This document shows positions 1 to 14,161 of a stretch of DNA of 64,000 bases, in pieces. The DNA comes from Pogonophryne albipinna (taxonomy: Eukaryota > Chordata > Actinopteri > Perciformes > Artedidraconidae). The DNA is taken from assembly GCA_028583405.1 (NCBI GenBank), contig CM053256.1:12525954-12589953 (forward strand). The letters run 5' to 3'. The notes below the pieces were generated by a model, which ran no database searches, was not told where the DNA came from, and was given only the letters and a program-made list of their open reading frames with translations. Each line of letters opens with the position of its first letter. Position 1 is the first letter of the stretch. The position numbers and the translations under genes were made by a program.

Positions 1-3000
1 AGGCTAGCTTTTGGTTTGTGTGTTGAGAGTGTGTGTCTGTGTGTGCATGTGTCATGAACCACAGTAAACCCTAATCCAGGCTTCTCTAATCATAGTCATT
101 AGCGCTCACATACATATGGACCAGGCGTTCTCTTTGCATCAGTCAGTGGAGGAAGGAAAGTGCTAGCCCAAAGAGCTAATGGTTTATTAAACTGTGTTTC
201 GACCACATCCTCTGTCATGCAGTGATTTGTTTTAGTCACACAATTAAGCAGTCCATGCTCTGTGTGTAATGAAAGTGCAGATCAGCCACAATACAAATGT
301 GTATCTCTCGGAGTTGTGTGTAATGTAGCCTCATTAGTATAAAGCTCTTTTGTATATTTGTCTGTATCCATGTTATACATGCACATTAGTCCTTTTCAGG
401 GAGAGAAGAGAAAAGTACTTTTGAATAGATGACCAGTAGTGGTAAAGGTTTGATCTTTGTTTATATTTGTTCGACCAGCCTGGGATTCAGAAAATAAACC
501 CCACTCACCCCTCTCTGCGTGTTAGCATTGGCCACAGCCTGTTTAAATTGTTGGGCTGTTATTGTTGTCGGTAGACTATGTGGTAGCAAGGGCCTGATTA
601 AAGCAATCCTGTGCTTATTTTAGTGTTGTCTGCAAGTACAGTAGAGTAGGTCCTCTTTGTACGTGCCATTTTGTTTCTAAGGCTGCACGAATTGCCGTGA
701 TGTGATGGTATGCAGAATTTAAAGACCGGGAAAGAGACCAGAGTGTGGACCGCTGGATGTTAAACTGAGGATACCCAGTTAAGAAATAACAAATGGCACA
801 TGTTTAGTAATCAACAGCAGCTTTGCAAAGTTCATACAGATGTTCAGTCAGAAGCTGCTGCCCTTGCAATTAATTATATTCATGCATCACTAGGCTAACA
901 TTTGAGGTTGTAAATCTATGAACTGCAATCCAGACATTTCTCCTTGATCCTCTAAACATCATCTTGAACTCCCACAGTCAAACAAATGATATTTTATGAA
1001 TGTGGATCATAAATAAGTGGGTGGTTCAAGCTTACTTTTTTGATCATATTTAGTAGTAATTGTTTACAAATGTAAAAATAATGCATTTGAAAGCTATACT
1101 TTGTTGATATTGCCCTTTAAGAGCAGGTTCATCTGTCAACACATTGATGTCAGCTGAGGAGTGGCAGCTGTAATAAGAGGTGACACATTCTTAGTGGATT
1201 ATCTGCCTTGTCTTTTGCAACCTCTTTTAATCTGGGCCCAAGACATAATTCATCGTGACCGCTGTTGACTTGCACTTCTTTTTCGTGCTATCATTTAGTC
1301 AAATTGATAGTTTTGATCTTCAGGTTGACAACTGAAAATGCTGTGGTTGTTAAGATGGAAGTCAATGAGCAGTACATTCTCTACCATTATCCCTCTGCAA
1401 ACCGTGTTGGAGGATGTTTTCCTGGCTGCTAACAACACATTTGCATGGAAGTATACACTGTTAAATGAAGGCTTTTTATTATGATGTGTGTGCCTGTATG
1501 TGTGTGTGGGATGTCAGCGCCTTGACTTGAGAAGATAAGATCACCTGCGGGTTATCATGGTGCTCCAAAACACAGTGTCTGTCTTTTCCACACACTTTGC
1601 CAGATCTACACTAAGCCATCTGCTGTTCTGCGTATACACATAAAAACAACAATTCCAGTAGTTAACTTGCCTAATAAAAAAAAATCTGCTTGAAATGAAT
1701 GCTTTTGCTTTGTAAAGATTCTAGTTAAATCGAGTTCTCTGCATTAGGTCCAATTAATTCTGGGAAGTGTCAACATCTATTAATAGATTTCTTTGTCATT
1801 CCTACAGTATGGTTTTAAATATCTGTATTATAACTCTTTCGAAATGCACCTTCGGATCAAATCAAATATCTAGTCATGTTTTTTGTGACTGTAGAGTGAA
1901 AAGCAAGCAGGGAATAATTAAAAACATGCATATCACATCGCACCCATGAGACACAGAGGAAGATCAAATGGCCTTTTCTACTTCCCCTAAAGAGACCCCA
2001 AAATGGGATCATGGACTTAGAGTCACCCAATGAGGCCAACCTAAACAACATTGTGCCAAAGAGCAGAAATCTGAGGCAGCAAACAGCCCAAATAGTGAAG
2101 CTGAGTTGAGTGTTTCTTGCTTTTAAAATCACAAATGATAGCAAAAGTAGATCAGTGGAAGGTTTGATGGTATCACTCCCCTCACACTTTCCCTCACTCG
2201 GTTTTGATATACTCTGTTTGGCTGTGAGCCCACAACCACATGCAGAGCAACAATGTAGTTAAGGTAATTCTTCATTTATGGACAACAATAAAGGACAATG
2301 TTTCCCCTCACTTGTCCCTGTGCCCTCACAGCTACAATGCCATGTTTTCCACTGTTTCAGGTAGGATTAGAGCTAATTGTTGGCTCTTTTGCCGATTTGC
2401 TTCACATGCTGTACAAGGTTGTGGACCACTATGACACTAATTCGTATAAGCACACTCATATGCTCACGTTCACATGCACACACTCGTGCAAAGGCATGCA
2501 CATATTAAGAAGCCATCTGGTTCCAGTTGTGAGGCCCCTCAGCGCTGCTCCTCACCCGTCTAAAAAAGACGAGAGCTGTCTACGTTTTCATCCAAGAGGG
2601 GAGTATTTATTTCTCGCTGTGTTTACAGGATAAAGAGAGAAGTGTGAGCGTGCTGCCTGGCCATGGGACAAAGATGTAAACCTAACTAGGGGTCCCTTAC
2701 CTTCATTATTCAGCTTCAGGGCGGTAAATAATGCTATTCTGACACTTTTATTCTTCTAAATGTACCTCTGACAACTAGCCAAATTCCTGTCAGAAAAATC
2801 TAATGATTGGCTAAAAATGGCTTTAACTTACATATCACAGTGTGCTCATAACAAAATATCGTTTTTCAAAGTGGCACATCTCATGACATATGAGTTGGAC
2901 CGCTAAGATTGGATGCCATGTGAAGCTGACCACTCTGGGGTTTACCGCCGCTGTGAGACTGGAGTAGTCCTTGTTGAAGTGGACAGGTGTGTAACCTCAG

Positions 3001-6000
3001 CAGCCATAGACTTTAAACAGCTGACTGCTTGAAGGAAGCAACATTTGGAAGGAATCTGAGTTAGTTTTTTGCTCAAACCAACATTTTTTGGATGTCTGCA
3101 GATAATTGTTTATTTATTTATTTACTATGTTAGAGCCGAGGATTGAGGTACATCCGCACAGCTTATGTTTGCCCTGTGTGTGTTCTCAACGGGGGGAGGA
3201 CCAAGGGTAGCAGACTGAGAACACACATTTGATGAAATCGTTTTCATTTCTCAATGTTTTTTAGCAATACTGACTTACAGTATGTAATTGCCATTATGTT
3301 TCATATGAACAGTCTAGTGATGAAACTTGAAATTAATCGGATATTTGTTTTCCTGATTAATTATTTGGTCTTTGAAATGTCAGTAAATATAAAGAAATCC
3401 ATTAAAAATAACACTCAACAACAATGTTTTGATAGAAAATAATAATGTTAATCAACCATCAATATTTTTGTTGATCAGATTACCAATTTATTTACCTATT
3501 GTTCCAGCGCACAGCCCCTTCTTATTTTGAGCAAATGGTTTTCCTCTTGGATTGGGGTTATTCATTTTGGTAGCCAATCACATTTCACTTACTTCTCTGG
3601 TAGTGATTTATAAATGTTGATGCTGGGCATGCTCTACTAAATTGGCCTCTATGTAATATGTGTGCACATGCAAACGTGATCTTCCATCTTTAACTTTTAG
3701 CAGAGTTTCAGACACAACTTTATTCATCTTTGTCATATTTGACTCTGTGGTTATACTATACGGGCATTTGAGTGCCAGTAGTCACTAGAAAAAACCTTAA
3801 CCTTTAACTCAGCACCCCACTGGCACTCAGCCAAATCCTAGTGTGCCATGGAATTCATCTCACATCCTCCCTCGCATGTCATGCAGGCTCCTTTTCTTTC
3901 CTTCAGCTTTGATGTCGATGTCTTTGTAAGGAAATGTCTCTTTCCCTTCTCTGCAGCCATCAGGAGAATATGCTTAAGAGAACTAAAACACTTCATATTT
4001 TCACTGTTTGTCGTTACAGGAACTGTCACTTATCCAATGTTCTCTGAAACAGCGTTGTTTTTTCTTCTCTCACCTTGGATCAAGCAGTGTTGCCACAGCT
4101 GGCTAGCTTTGAATCCTTTACCATGGCTGTTTTGCCTTTGAAGGAGGTTTTATTGGATTTGTTGTCACATTCATGTGCTCAGATTGATTTAGTCACTAAG
4201 CTGACATCAGCTGGAAAAATAAAGATTGACATGACCTGTTTGGGGGACTGCGATTTATACAGTGGGTCAATTGGGCACTGGTCTCACTCTTGAAACTTTG
4301 TTCATATTATTGTTTTGGTATGGAGAGACTTAACTCTATTGTGGTAGCTATCATGTTCTCCTTTCTATTTTTGACTGCAAGGGGAGCTAATGGGAGAATT
4401 TGTATCCCCCTGTTTTCCACCTCATTCTGCCATCGCATCCTCCCTCTGACTTGCTAGCCTCCCAAGCCCTGGCTTCATATAATGATGTAGCCTGAGGAAC
4501 ATTGCACTTTTATTTTTCCATTGTATCAGTAAACAATGTTCTCTTTTTAACCTTTCTATGACTTCACACTGTTGCTCTTGAACACCTGTGGCCTCCCATG
4601 TTTCATATTGCGTCGTGGAGACTGGCTGTGGGCCAATAGAAACTTTAGGCACATTCATCATCAGCCATTTGGCAAAGGTAGAAAGTATGTGGCGTTTTGT
4701 GGTGATGTGTTCATGATTTGAGAGCTGTCTGCTCTATTCTGGTTCAAAACAGAGTAGCCAACCAAAGGGGAGCATGTCACACAGCTGCGGGGTGATTATG
4801 GATATTATAGACTATTTTGTGATCCATTGTAAATATTAGATCATCATGTATCTGTTACTTTTTATCAGCTTCAAACATGTTCAAGGCCAAGAAGCAACTA
4901 ATTGCTATTTTTAGAGCTGATGTCAAGTCCATGGCAGAAATGGGACAAGTAATATTTATATTGTAGGGGCTTTTATGAAAATGCATGCCCTTGTGACTGT
5001 CAACCTTAGTTTAAGTAATGTATTCTATATTCACTCTCAACAAACATCCAGGTGAGGGAGGGTTTAAGGAGTTTGTAAAATGATACAACTACAGCATGTG
5101 ATGCAATTGATACTGATGAGAAAGGAACAAAGATTTTACCAGCTTTTACAGATATTAGACAACGCTGGATATTGTCTTTAGTGAGGCAATAATCCCCCTT
5201 TTTATTGAACTCAAAGTATGTTTCAAGCAATCAAAATGACAAAAGTAACCGTTCTTGGCTTTTGCTAAAGGCTGCAACTGAAGCTCAAATACTCAATCCC
5301 CTCGCCTCCACTTCAGCCACTTCAGAGGTTGTCGGATGATGGAAGAGCCCAGTTGAAATAAAGAACTCAATCACCAGGAGAATCTCCTCTTGGTGCATAC
5401 CCATGTCTCTGAAGAGGACCACTCAGAGTGGCCGTAGCAGGAGAAGATTGGACAACCTTTGTTATGTTTTTTGAAGCAGAAGAAAACAGCCATACAGTAG
5501 ATGAAGAAAAAAGACAAAAGGCCTCAATCCCCCGTGTGAACGTTGGACTAAGAGCCTACTTAACTGGTAGGGCATGTCAGGCAGTTGGGATGGCTCTATC
5601 TGAACTGCAGGTTACAAGAGGATTCAGAGTGTCTGTCCGAAATGTACATGGTAGTCAAGTGTCTTACAAATGCAAAACATGCAAAGTAAGCATCTGAACA
5701 TGTCGATTCGGGAGGTTTTAGCATTGTTTGAACTGAGGAAATGTGTCAGAATGTTCTTATTTTCCCCAACAAATTGTCAAATTTTGTTGAGGAAAATAAA
5801 ACATTTAGAACTAATTAAATTTGCAATAACAGCTTACCCAATCGTTCATCGTGGTGAGGGTAAAAGAAACGTTGTCTGCTTTTGCTTAGTCTGGATTATA
5901 AAGAGGAGTGAAAATCTCTATTGGTATAAACCATAAGTGATGTGTCCTGAAGTTGTGAGGAAAGCGAGCCATGTTTGCATCATTGTTGTGGTTAAAGCTG

Positions 6001-7161
6001 TTTAAAGTAACGTCTTATCTTTCAGTGAATATGTCAGAGTTGTTGTGATCCATTCAGATCTATTCTTGTGTTGTATGGTGGTTTTCTCAGTGGTCACTTA
6101 AGGATCATTGAACACACAAAGCGCTAAAATGTTTTGCTTAGACCTCTTGTTCATAAGATAAAAGCCTGTATATAAGCCTTTAATCTCTGTGTTTGGAAAT
6201 GTAAAACATTTTTGAATCTCTCCCAGTGTCTGGACCTCAAAATCCAATGACATCAGTGACTGTTCTCTCTGCTTGTTCTACGATGAATGCCTTTTGTATG
6301 AGCAAGGTTCAACACAAAGCCAAGAGAGGCGGTGTAGGATCTAATTCAGAAAAAGCTGTTCACACACGTAAATACTGGGGCTGGACCCAATATACAAACA
6401 TCTGTTCAATAAAATGGATTGCATTATCCTCTTTTGCATTATAAAACAGTTAGTTTTTTCTGTCAAAGGTTGAGGATATGGAGAAAACTGAATACTTTGA
6501 AAATACTGCAAACCAATGAAATGCCAAAACAGGTTTTACCAAAAGTAGAATCATATTGTACACGTGTTATTGTTTTCATTCCCTGTATTTACTAAGAAAA
6601 CATGAATCTGTAACATTATAAAAGAGGTCAAAAGCAGCGCTATAATAGGTTTTAGAGCCTGCTTTGAGAGAGGAGCAGTAGTCAGAAGGTAAAGCTGAAT
6701 GAGTAACAAGAGTTCAGTATCTACATTATTTATTTTCTTCTCTTGCCACTTTGGCAGGTCCCTGAACATTTCTACAAGCCTTTCTATTTTTGTTTCTGCT
6801 ACTTCTGAAATCTCTGCTTAAGGATAACTGAGTTGGGGTACCAGACAGAACAAATATAGAGTATATCACGTAACCTTAATCCCTGACTAGTTTGTATTAT
6901 TTGCTTTAGTGTAATGCTAAACAATTTACATTAGTAACTTTTTAATCATAAGAGACAGGGAGTGCAAATTACATTTATCAACTTTATGCCACAGACCCAT
7001 GGTGACCTTATGTGGCAAAGACAGCGAGTCATTTTTGGTGCACTTCATGAATACAATCATGTTTATTTAGTTTGGCTACTTCGTGCAAAGTATGCAATCA
7101 TATGTGTCATCGTGAACCACATTTTAGCTCCAGACTCCCTCCTAACTTTCCACTCCTGCAG
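1..7161. other. gene-poor single-copy DNA
   Basis: AT-rich sequence with short chance ORFs only. I see no transposon termini, RNA genes or convincing coding exons. The stretch has the look of intron or intergenic fish DNA; the exon candidate that follows at 7162 suggests it could be an intron. Confidence 0.5.
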
Positions 7162-7230
7162 CTGATCGATCCTGCAGCTGAGCTCAGGCAGCAGGAGCAG
7201 CTGTGCTGGAAGAGAGTCATGGAGGCAGAA
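7162..7230 (+). CDS. candidate internal coding exon, gene unknown
   Basis: A 69-bp open segment (23 codons, phase 0 at both ends) reads LIDPAAELRQQEQLCWKRVMEAE. It is preceded by a good 3' splice site: a CTAAC branch-like motif, a pyrimidine-rich run and CTGCAG ending at 7161. It is followed by a possible donor, GAA|GTATGG. The peptide is charged and Gln/Glu-rich, as in a helical segment. I do not recognise the protein, and no partner exon is obvious within several kilobases either side, which would fit a long-intron gene. A chance ORF is the alternative. Confidence 0.4.
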
Positions 7231-8757
7231 GTATGGCTTCTTCTGTCAGTCTGTATAGAGAAACGTCAGACCGCGAGGTTCAGTGTTTACTTCAGACATA
7301 GCTGACATTTTGAGACATTTATACTTTTATGAATTGTAACCTTGTTCCACTGAAAACAGTAACTTTGGTCATGTATTCATACTTTAATCGATTATCTAGA
7401 CAAAACGCCATTTCTGATGTCAGGTGAACTTACTGTATTAAAACATCTTTATCACTATTAGCATGCGGTGAGTGTGTGCTCTGTCTGAACCAGTATGTTG
7501 TCACTGACCCAACATTGCTGTCTATGCATGCTAAATATGGGCTTTGTCCCTATGAGACCCTGTCACAGGAAGGAGGTCAGACAAGATTTGTTTGCATAAA
7601 CATTCATATACTGATCACACTTACTAGATTCCAGTCTCATGACTAATGACAATGTTTATGGTGCAAGGCAGACTCCCAATCCACATTTGTTCTACCCATG
7701 GTTGTATTTAAGAGCCGTGACATTTACTACAGAACATAACAGACAAAATGTCATAGCGTCGACTAATCATGTAGTATACTAAACCTAAGTGCACCACAAG
7801 TGATTTACTGTCTCCATTCTAAATGATTATATTGTCAGTACAACATTTCATGCTCAGTGGTTGCATTTCCTGAGCTCATGTTTGGTGAATATAAACTATA
7901 ACGCATTAAGAAAAGAGTAATAATACAGTCATTTTATTTTCTGACTGTCTAAGCATTATCGTCTGTCTTGGATACACAGTTTTCACACATTCAGACACCA
8001 TTCACATACCTTAAGGTTCAAAACGTGTTCACCTGGATAATGTATTTACATAGTGTCAAGAATTTTCCCCCCACATCATACTGTCCAGTAAAATTAGACC
8101 GTGACCTCTCATTCCCAACAGTCAGCTGTTGCAAGCTGCAGGAATTCCTAGACTCCCTAACACCCCACTAAAGGAGACCCCCACCCTGCCATGTGCTGCC
8201 ATCTGAGACGTTTGTGTCTCAGCATTTAGAGGAAGTGTTGAAGCTCAACCTGCCAACCAGACATTTTCTTCTGCCGAGGCTTGTCTGAGACAGACATCGT
8301 TTCATTCTATTGGAACAAATACAGCTTGTATTGTCTTCAAAGCTGGCATACAATCATACACGTTAGATTGATAAATGTTGTTTGGGCTTGACTTCATATT
8401 GCCATTGGGACATTTAATACTTACAGAAACAGATGAGTGTTCTTGATGCCCGACCATTTGGTGTCATAAGTCTATGATTTTATCCACATTGCATAATAAA
8501 AAGACACATAAAAGGAACGTATCTTATTTCAGCTCTTTCCAGGGACTGCCTTCCAAGAGGAACATGCCACATTGTCCTGGTTTCCTTGACAAGCTAGGGG
8601 TAGATCTCCTACCTCTGACAGCAGAGAGCCAGGGTCAACTGGGGTTAGCACTGACTTACCCTCCGGGCCACCTGGAGACCCCCGCCGCACAGCTCTCCAG
8701 GATTATCCCACACCCTCCTACACATGAGTTGCACATATATTAAGGGTCATAGAGGTC
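7231..8757. other. no recognisable feature
   Basis: AT-rich unique sequence. An open stretch around 8474-8743 has no splice context or familiar motif and is not called. Confidence 0.5.
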
Positions 8758-10085
8758 ATTTCTGTCTCACACACATTTATTTTTTTATTTAACCAGATAA
8801 AAAGCATTGAGATAAAATCTCATTTACAAAGCTAACCTGGCCAAGAAGGAAGCAACGTTTCACACATAACACAGACATGTAAAGTACAGAGAACACAAGT
8901 AAACAAAAGACGAAAAGCAGTCACTACATTGTGCACATTTGGGACACTAAGGTACACTACTTATTACTGCAAGAGCAGCTGGTGGTAAGGACCTCAGACA
9001 ACTTCAATTTAAAACAGGCTATTGGGACAGGTGCCATCAGTTTGAGGCTTGATTGAAGGTCATTCCAAGACCAAGGATCATAATAAAAAAGTCTCCTTTT
9101 CCCAGCCTCAGTCCGCACGGCAGGAACCTGGAACCGTATCCAGGCACTGGTGCTTGTAAGAGTCCAAATCTGGAGCAAATCTGGCACATATGTAGAGTGG
9201 AAGCTTACCTAAAATGGCTTTATACACTAATAAAAACCGATGCTGCATCCTACGAATACTAAGTGAGGACCATCCAGTTAGGCTATACAGTTTGCAATGA
9301 TGAGTCCTATAGGGTGCATTTGATATATATCGCAGTGCAGCATGATAGAGTGGGTCAAGTTTGGCCAAAACAGTGGGACAGGCAAATCTATAAATTGTAT
9401 CACCGTAGTCAAGCTGGGAGCCAGAGACCAACCTTTTACGGGAAGAAGTTGAAAAACAACATTTAAGTCTGTAAAGGAAGCCAAGAGTGAATTTCAATTT
9501 CTTAGTTAGAACTTCAATGTGGTGTTTAAAGTTTAGATTTCTGTCCAACCAAAAACCCAGATATTTGTATGTATCGACAAACTCAACAGAGGGTGTCAAT
9601 GGAGAGGCAAGAGGACGCTGACTTAGGAGCAAAAAGCATTGCTTTGGTTTTCTTACCGTTCAATAGCAGTTTGGAATCAAGAAGCGCATGCTGCAGCGTG
9701 ATCAAATCAGATTTTAAATTGGAAACGGCCATATCCAGAGAAGGATCACATGAGTATACAATAGTGTCATCAGCATGCATATGATCGGTAGAAAATTGCA
9801 TCGGATTACAAATATTGTTTACATATAATAAAAAGAGCAAGGGCCACAAAATAGAGCCCTGTGGAACTCCCTTCTCCAAGGTGACAGGCTCAGAGGCAGT
9901 ACTACCCAACTGAAGCTTTGAGTAAGGTCGGTTAGATAACTCTGAAACCAACAAATGGCATTATGACCGAAACGAGACACCAACATAACATTATACAGAA
10001 TGTGTTGATCTACAGTGTCAAATGCTTTGGCTAGGTCAATAAACAATGCAACACAAAAATATTTCTTATTCAAAGCAGCCTCTCT
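8758..10085 (-). pseudogene. degenerate LINE (non-LTR retrotransposon) reverse transcriptase, 3' part
   Basis: Read on the minus strand, three overlapping frames together give a reverse transcriptase. In order: a motif A region (ALFIDLAKAFDTVDQH, about 10070-10020), a motif B region (KGVPQGSILWPLLF, about 9870), a decayed catalytic box HADDTIVYS where YADD is expected (about 9770), then a long C-terminal part with YKYLGFWLD, HHCKLY and FYYDPWSWNDLQ, and a stop at 8957. Frame changes near 9600-9630, 9820-9950 and 9110-9190 and the Tyr-to-His change in the catalytic box show it is dead. Beyond the stop, the antisense of an AACCAGATAAA-rich tail at 8770-8830 looks like the 3' UTR end. It belongs broadly to the CR1/L2/Rex-type fish LINEs; I cannot fix the family. 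The 5' part is missing. Confidence 0.85.
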
Positions 10086-12985
10086 CTCTGTGTCTTTTGA
10101 TGCCTGTGTTCTAGGATGTAAATGTAAGTAAATGCTATAGGATGAAAGAGCTCGTTTGGCACAGGCCTGTTTGACCTCTCTAGCTCCGGCTATGGGAGCT
10201 GGCTGAACCACTTTTTTGTTTGGGTTGACGCTTGAGGGAAGCTGTCACCCCTGAGGTCAGACGGCGGGGGTGGACAGAGTGACGAAAGGACCACCTCCTG
10301 TCACTATTAAATGATTAATGGAGAAGAGACACAATCCCAGCTCCTGTAAGCTACATTGAATGCTGTAGCCATAACGTAATTCCAGTCCTCCGCCTTCTTC
10401 TTTGGTGTTTACAAGGGCATAGCTGGAAAGAAAGTATTTTAAACAGACTGTTTGGCACGAGTTGTGTTTACTTCCTTCCAAGACATTACCATTTAGACAT
10501 ACTCTAGATGCCTGCTCCTTTTAAAGAGATTCTGCTAGGTAATGGTAATGTTTGGCAAAGGTAAAACTTTCAACCATTCTTTATTCTATTTTTCTTTGGC
10601 CCACAGAAGAAAGAGGTTAAGTGGAATTCAGTCTTGTGTAGTTCTTCCTGTGGAAAGTTTCTGGATAGGAGAAATTATATTTCATTCCCAGTCTGGGACA
10701 TTTCACATATGTCAGGTTTTGTATGGCTTAATTCTGCGTTAATCTGCTGCCTCGTATTTTTTGCGCGAAACCACTCTTTGTGCCCCCCGTTTCTAAATTG
10801 AGAAAGATGGTTTTAGAGGGAGAGAAAAAGTAATGGAGGAATGTTCCCCTGCTAAGACGTCATGTGGTGTATGACTGTGCACACGGCCAGGCCCGGGCTT
10901 TCCAGGCGCTCTCAATGGGACAAGCCTTTCCTGGAAATCTCAATTTACCTTTGAATAACAGAAATGTGACAATATAGCACAGCCATGAAACAAGGAGTTA
11001 TTGAGAAACTGGAGCAATTAGTGAAGAGTTATAGTAAGACAAGGAAATTAACTCGCTTTTGCCTTTTTGTATTTGATGACTTCCTTGTTATTATTCACCT
11101 TTGGTATCATGTTATCAAGCCCGCTGAGCATCCTGTGTCTGGTTCTGTATCCCGTGAGTGCATTCAAAGAACACACGCCTCACACATGGCTGGTCCCTGT
11201 TTCTCTCATCTATAGTAACTAACTATAGACCTTGAAGGCATATCCCATAGTACAGTGCTATGGATCTTACTATATTCTTGAGCCAGCTCTTTTTCGTCTG
11301 TTCCCCATCAGGCAGGCTGCCTCAGCAGGGCCTCAGCCTGCCCGTGAGTGGAAATCTTTGGCCCGTGTTATCTTTGGAAAGTGTCGAGTCCACAGAAACC
11401 CAGGAGCATGGAGTCCAGTGTCAGCGAGACATCCAGGGCTCACTATTACTTAGAAAAGATGGAGATATTGTGCTGCACTAGAATCAGGATGAGTTAAAGA
11501 ACGCAGTATACATTTTAGAAGGTCCATCTTTACTGTTGTAGCAGAGAGAAAATGTTTCCAGCCCAGTTAATTGACTCTTCGACTCAGGAAAACTGATTAC
11601 AGTTTATTGAAAATGTTTGGAACAACAGAAACGACAAAGACCATTGGACATCAGCGAGAGCATTTTCTGACACTGAGAGCCACATGGTCCAATAAGAGGA
11701 TCCTATAATTGACATTGCTTTTAGCTGACACAGTTAGGGTTTTTTTCATAGAAAAGCTCAGGGAATGTGGGACAAAGAGCTCCATATGTGTAGTAGGCTG
11801 TAGTGTAACCCAAATCCTGTAGTGGGGAGGGCCTCATCCACTTAATGCAGGAATCCTTCTCATTCTCCCTGTCTATATTGCTGTGATTTCTCCCCTTCAT
11901 AATGACCCCCAGGAGCCAGCAGGAGATTGGAAGTCCTCTTATACTTTGTGCATGTTGTGACGAGGCATGACAAATTAACACCCTGCTGAAATGCAGAATT
12001 TCTATGGATGTTTGTCTCATCAAAACAGCATGGCCATTTCCTGACTTGGCAAACTGAAGACTCTGGTATAAAGGAACATTCATAAGCTTTCAGGCAGGGA
12101 CAGTTTATCATCAGATCCACTGTTTTCTTTTGGTGCAAGAGTTTATCTTATTAGTATTACACAATTGTATACCTTTAGAACATTGCAGGCTGTGCATCTC
12201 ATTTGGAACCAGATGAAAGTCCACTGTATAAATAAGTTCATAAGCAGTTCACTTTGTAATATATGTATACATCTCAAGTGACTGGTATCAGTTTCTGACC
12301 CAGGCATTACATGCCTGAATATTTGATTGTGGTCTTAACTTAATCTTGTTATGTATTGGTATTATCATGTATTTTCTTACCATAAATGTGAGATATAACA
12401 TAACCTTTCATGTCACAGCCACAGACCTAAATAGAATCCAACTGGCAACTAGATATTAAGTAATACATACTCCAAAAATACCCATTGTGCTCTCAATTCA
12501 TAAATGGGTATAGACACATGTGTTTAGAGTTATAACGACACAAATATTATTTATTATATAGTTAATAATAAATACTGAAGAATGCCAGTTCTAAATTAGT
12601 TGAGGCCATATAACTTACTTGTTCCGTTTTGGTTCAGATTTCTTGTAATGTTATACTGTATATTTAATTTTAGCAGGTAAAATATACATTGGTATATGCT
12701 GTATATACAGTGTAAGTACCCCTACATCTATTTGCAGCACTGCCCTTTATTGCAGAAAGGTTTGCTCTTTTCCTGAAGGAATAATTTGAAATGTGAGAAG
12801 CAGCCAATTAAATGTGACTATTATTCTTATCATCACCAGACCAAGCACTCTGCGTCACTTGATCTACTTGCATGACTAAAATATCACATCAGCTGTGCTT
12901 CTAATACAGTAGATATCCTAAGATAGATAAAGAGTGGGAATGAAAGACTGACCTGGATATTAACACAGGGGCTTTGTAATTTGTG
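10086..12985. other. no recognisable feature
   Basis: AT-rich unique DNA. Open frames near 11260-11481 and 11721-12138 lack splice consensus and family motifs. No repeats stand out. Confidence 0.45.
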
Positions 12986-13190
12986 TAATAATACATGAGA
13001 CTTGTATAGCGCTTTTCTAGAAACTCAAAGACGCTTTGACAGAGAATACAAAAAAATACAAAAAGTGATAAACAAAACAGAAAATAGGGGGGGGGGGGGT
13101 GGTCAGTGGTTGAATGCAGTGTTGAACAGGTGGGTTTTGTAATGCCTTATAGAGAGAACTGAAGATCAGGAAGGGGCGATTGTGTAGAAT
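12986..13190. repeat. possible interspersed-repeat fragment with G homopolymer
   Basis: The phrases around 12998-13040 (CTTGTATAGCGCTTTTCTAG, CAAAGACGCTTTGACAG) and 13110-13180 resemble a widespread fish interspersed repeat in antisense. A run of about 13 G lies at 13087-13099. The family assignment is from memory and uncertain. Confidence 0.35.
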
Positions 13191-13582
13191 CTTGTCATGT
13201 GGCTCATATGTCTAATGCAACAAACTATATTTTTATCTCATGAGCCTTCCCCTTATATTTAGAGTAACCCCCGTCTGTTTTAGCTGCCCAGCTGGTGACT
13301 GATTAACAGTGTTTGCAACGGTGCTAATTTATTTTTTGATCTAACACACTTATATTCTGTGTGAAGACAGGTCTCACTTTCTTCTCACATACATAGAGCA
13401 TGCCCCGGCTGTATCAGGTCTCTAACTCCGTTTAGAAACGTGCTCTAAGTTTAGTGAGAAATTCAACCAATAATAGATTATGGAGAGCTGTGCAATCCCA
13501 TGTATAGGCTAAAATACAAATAGAGCAGGTGTGATGTTGTGGAATAAATGCATCCGAATTACTCCAATCAATTGCTTTATAG

Positions 13583-14153
13583 CAGGGGTGTCCAAACTTT
13601 TTTCATGAGGGCCACATACAGAAAGATATTCGGAGGTCCGGGCAGCTCACTAGAGGTGAGGTATACTGCCTCATAAGTTAAGTTATAAGTTAGCAAAATC
13701 AATCAAAAGTAGCTAGATTATGCTTGATACTTGAATCTGCTTTAAGAAAGATAACCGGCCTACATCCCAGCTCTCCAGCGAGTTTCATTTAATTTGTTAG
13801 CAACTCATCCCTTACAACAGGAGCCCCAGATTGATTATCATAAGAAGAAATAGGAAGGGTATATTTCAAGTTTGTTATGTATATAAGTTATTGGGCTTTT
13901 TTCTTATCGACTTAGATTTCTTAGAACATATTTTCAAATGTACTTGACATAATTGATTGTAAATCGGGCTTATTAACACATGAACACTACTGTGTAATAT
14001 ATGTTTACAGATATATTTAATAAGTACAATACAAGAAAAGCTCAAGTTTCATTTGTGGGCCGTATCCATTATACTTTTTGAATTTGCTGAGGGCCAATTC
14101 AAAATGTCCCGCGGGCCGCATTTGGCCCCCGGGCCGTAGTTTGGACACCCCTG
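13583..14153. mobile_element. non-autonomous hAT-like DNA transposon with 8-bp TSD
   Basis: A 571-bp element starts CAGGGGTGTCCAAAC and ends with the near-exact inverse GTTTGGACACCCCTG. It is flanked by ctttatag (13575-13582) and ctttacag (14154-14161), an 8-bp target-site duplication with one mismatch, as expected for hAT transposition. Next to both termini lies the 'gggcc' rich subterminal sequence (GGGCCACAT, GCGGGCCGC). There is no transposase ORF, so mobilisation must have been in trans. The single TSD mismatch suggests an old insertion. Confidence 0.85.
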
Positions 14154-14161
14154 CTTTACAG

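Noticed and set aside
2298..2633. Open frame with LIVGSFADLLHMLYKVVDHYD as an exon
   Set aside because: A TTTCAG precedes it, but no acceptable donor follows and the peptide is not recognised; too weak to call.
11260..11481. Possible terminal exon reading SGRLPQQGLSLPV and onward
   Set aside because: A CATCAG precedes it and the frame is open, but composition and context do not separate it from chance.
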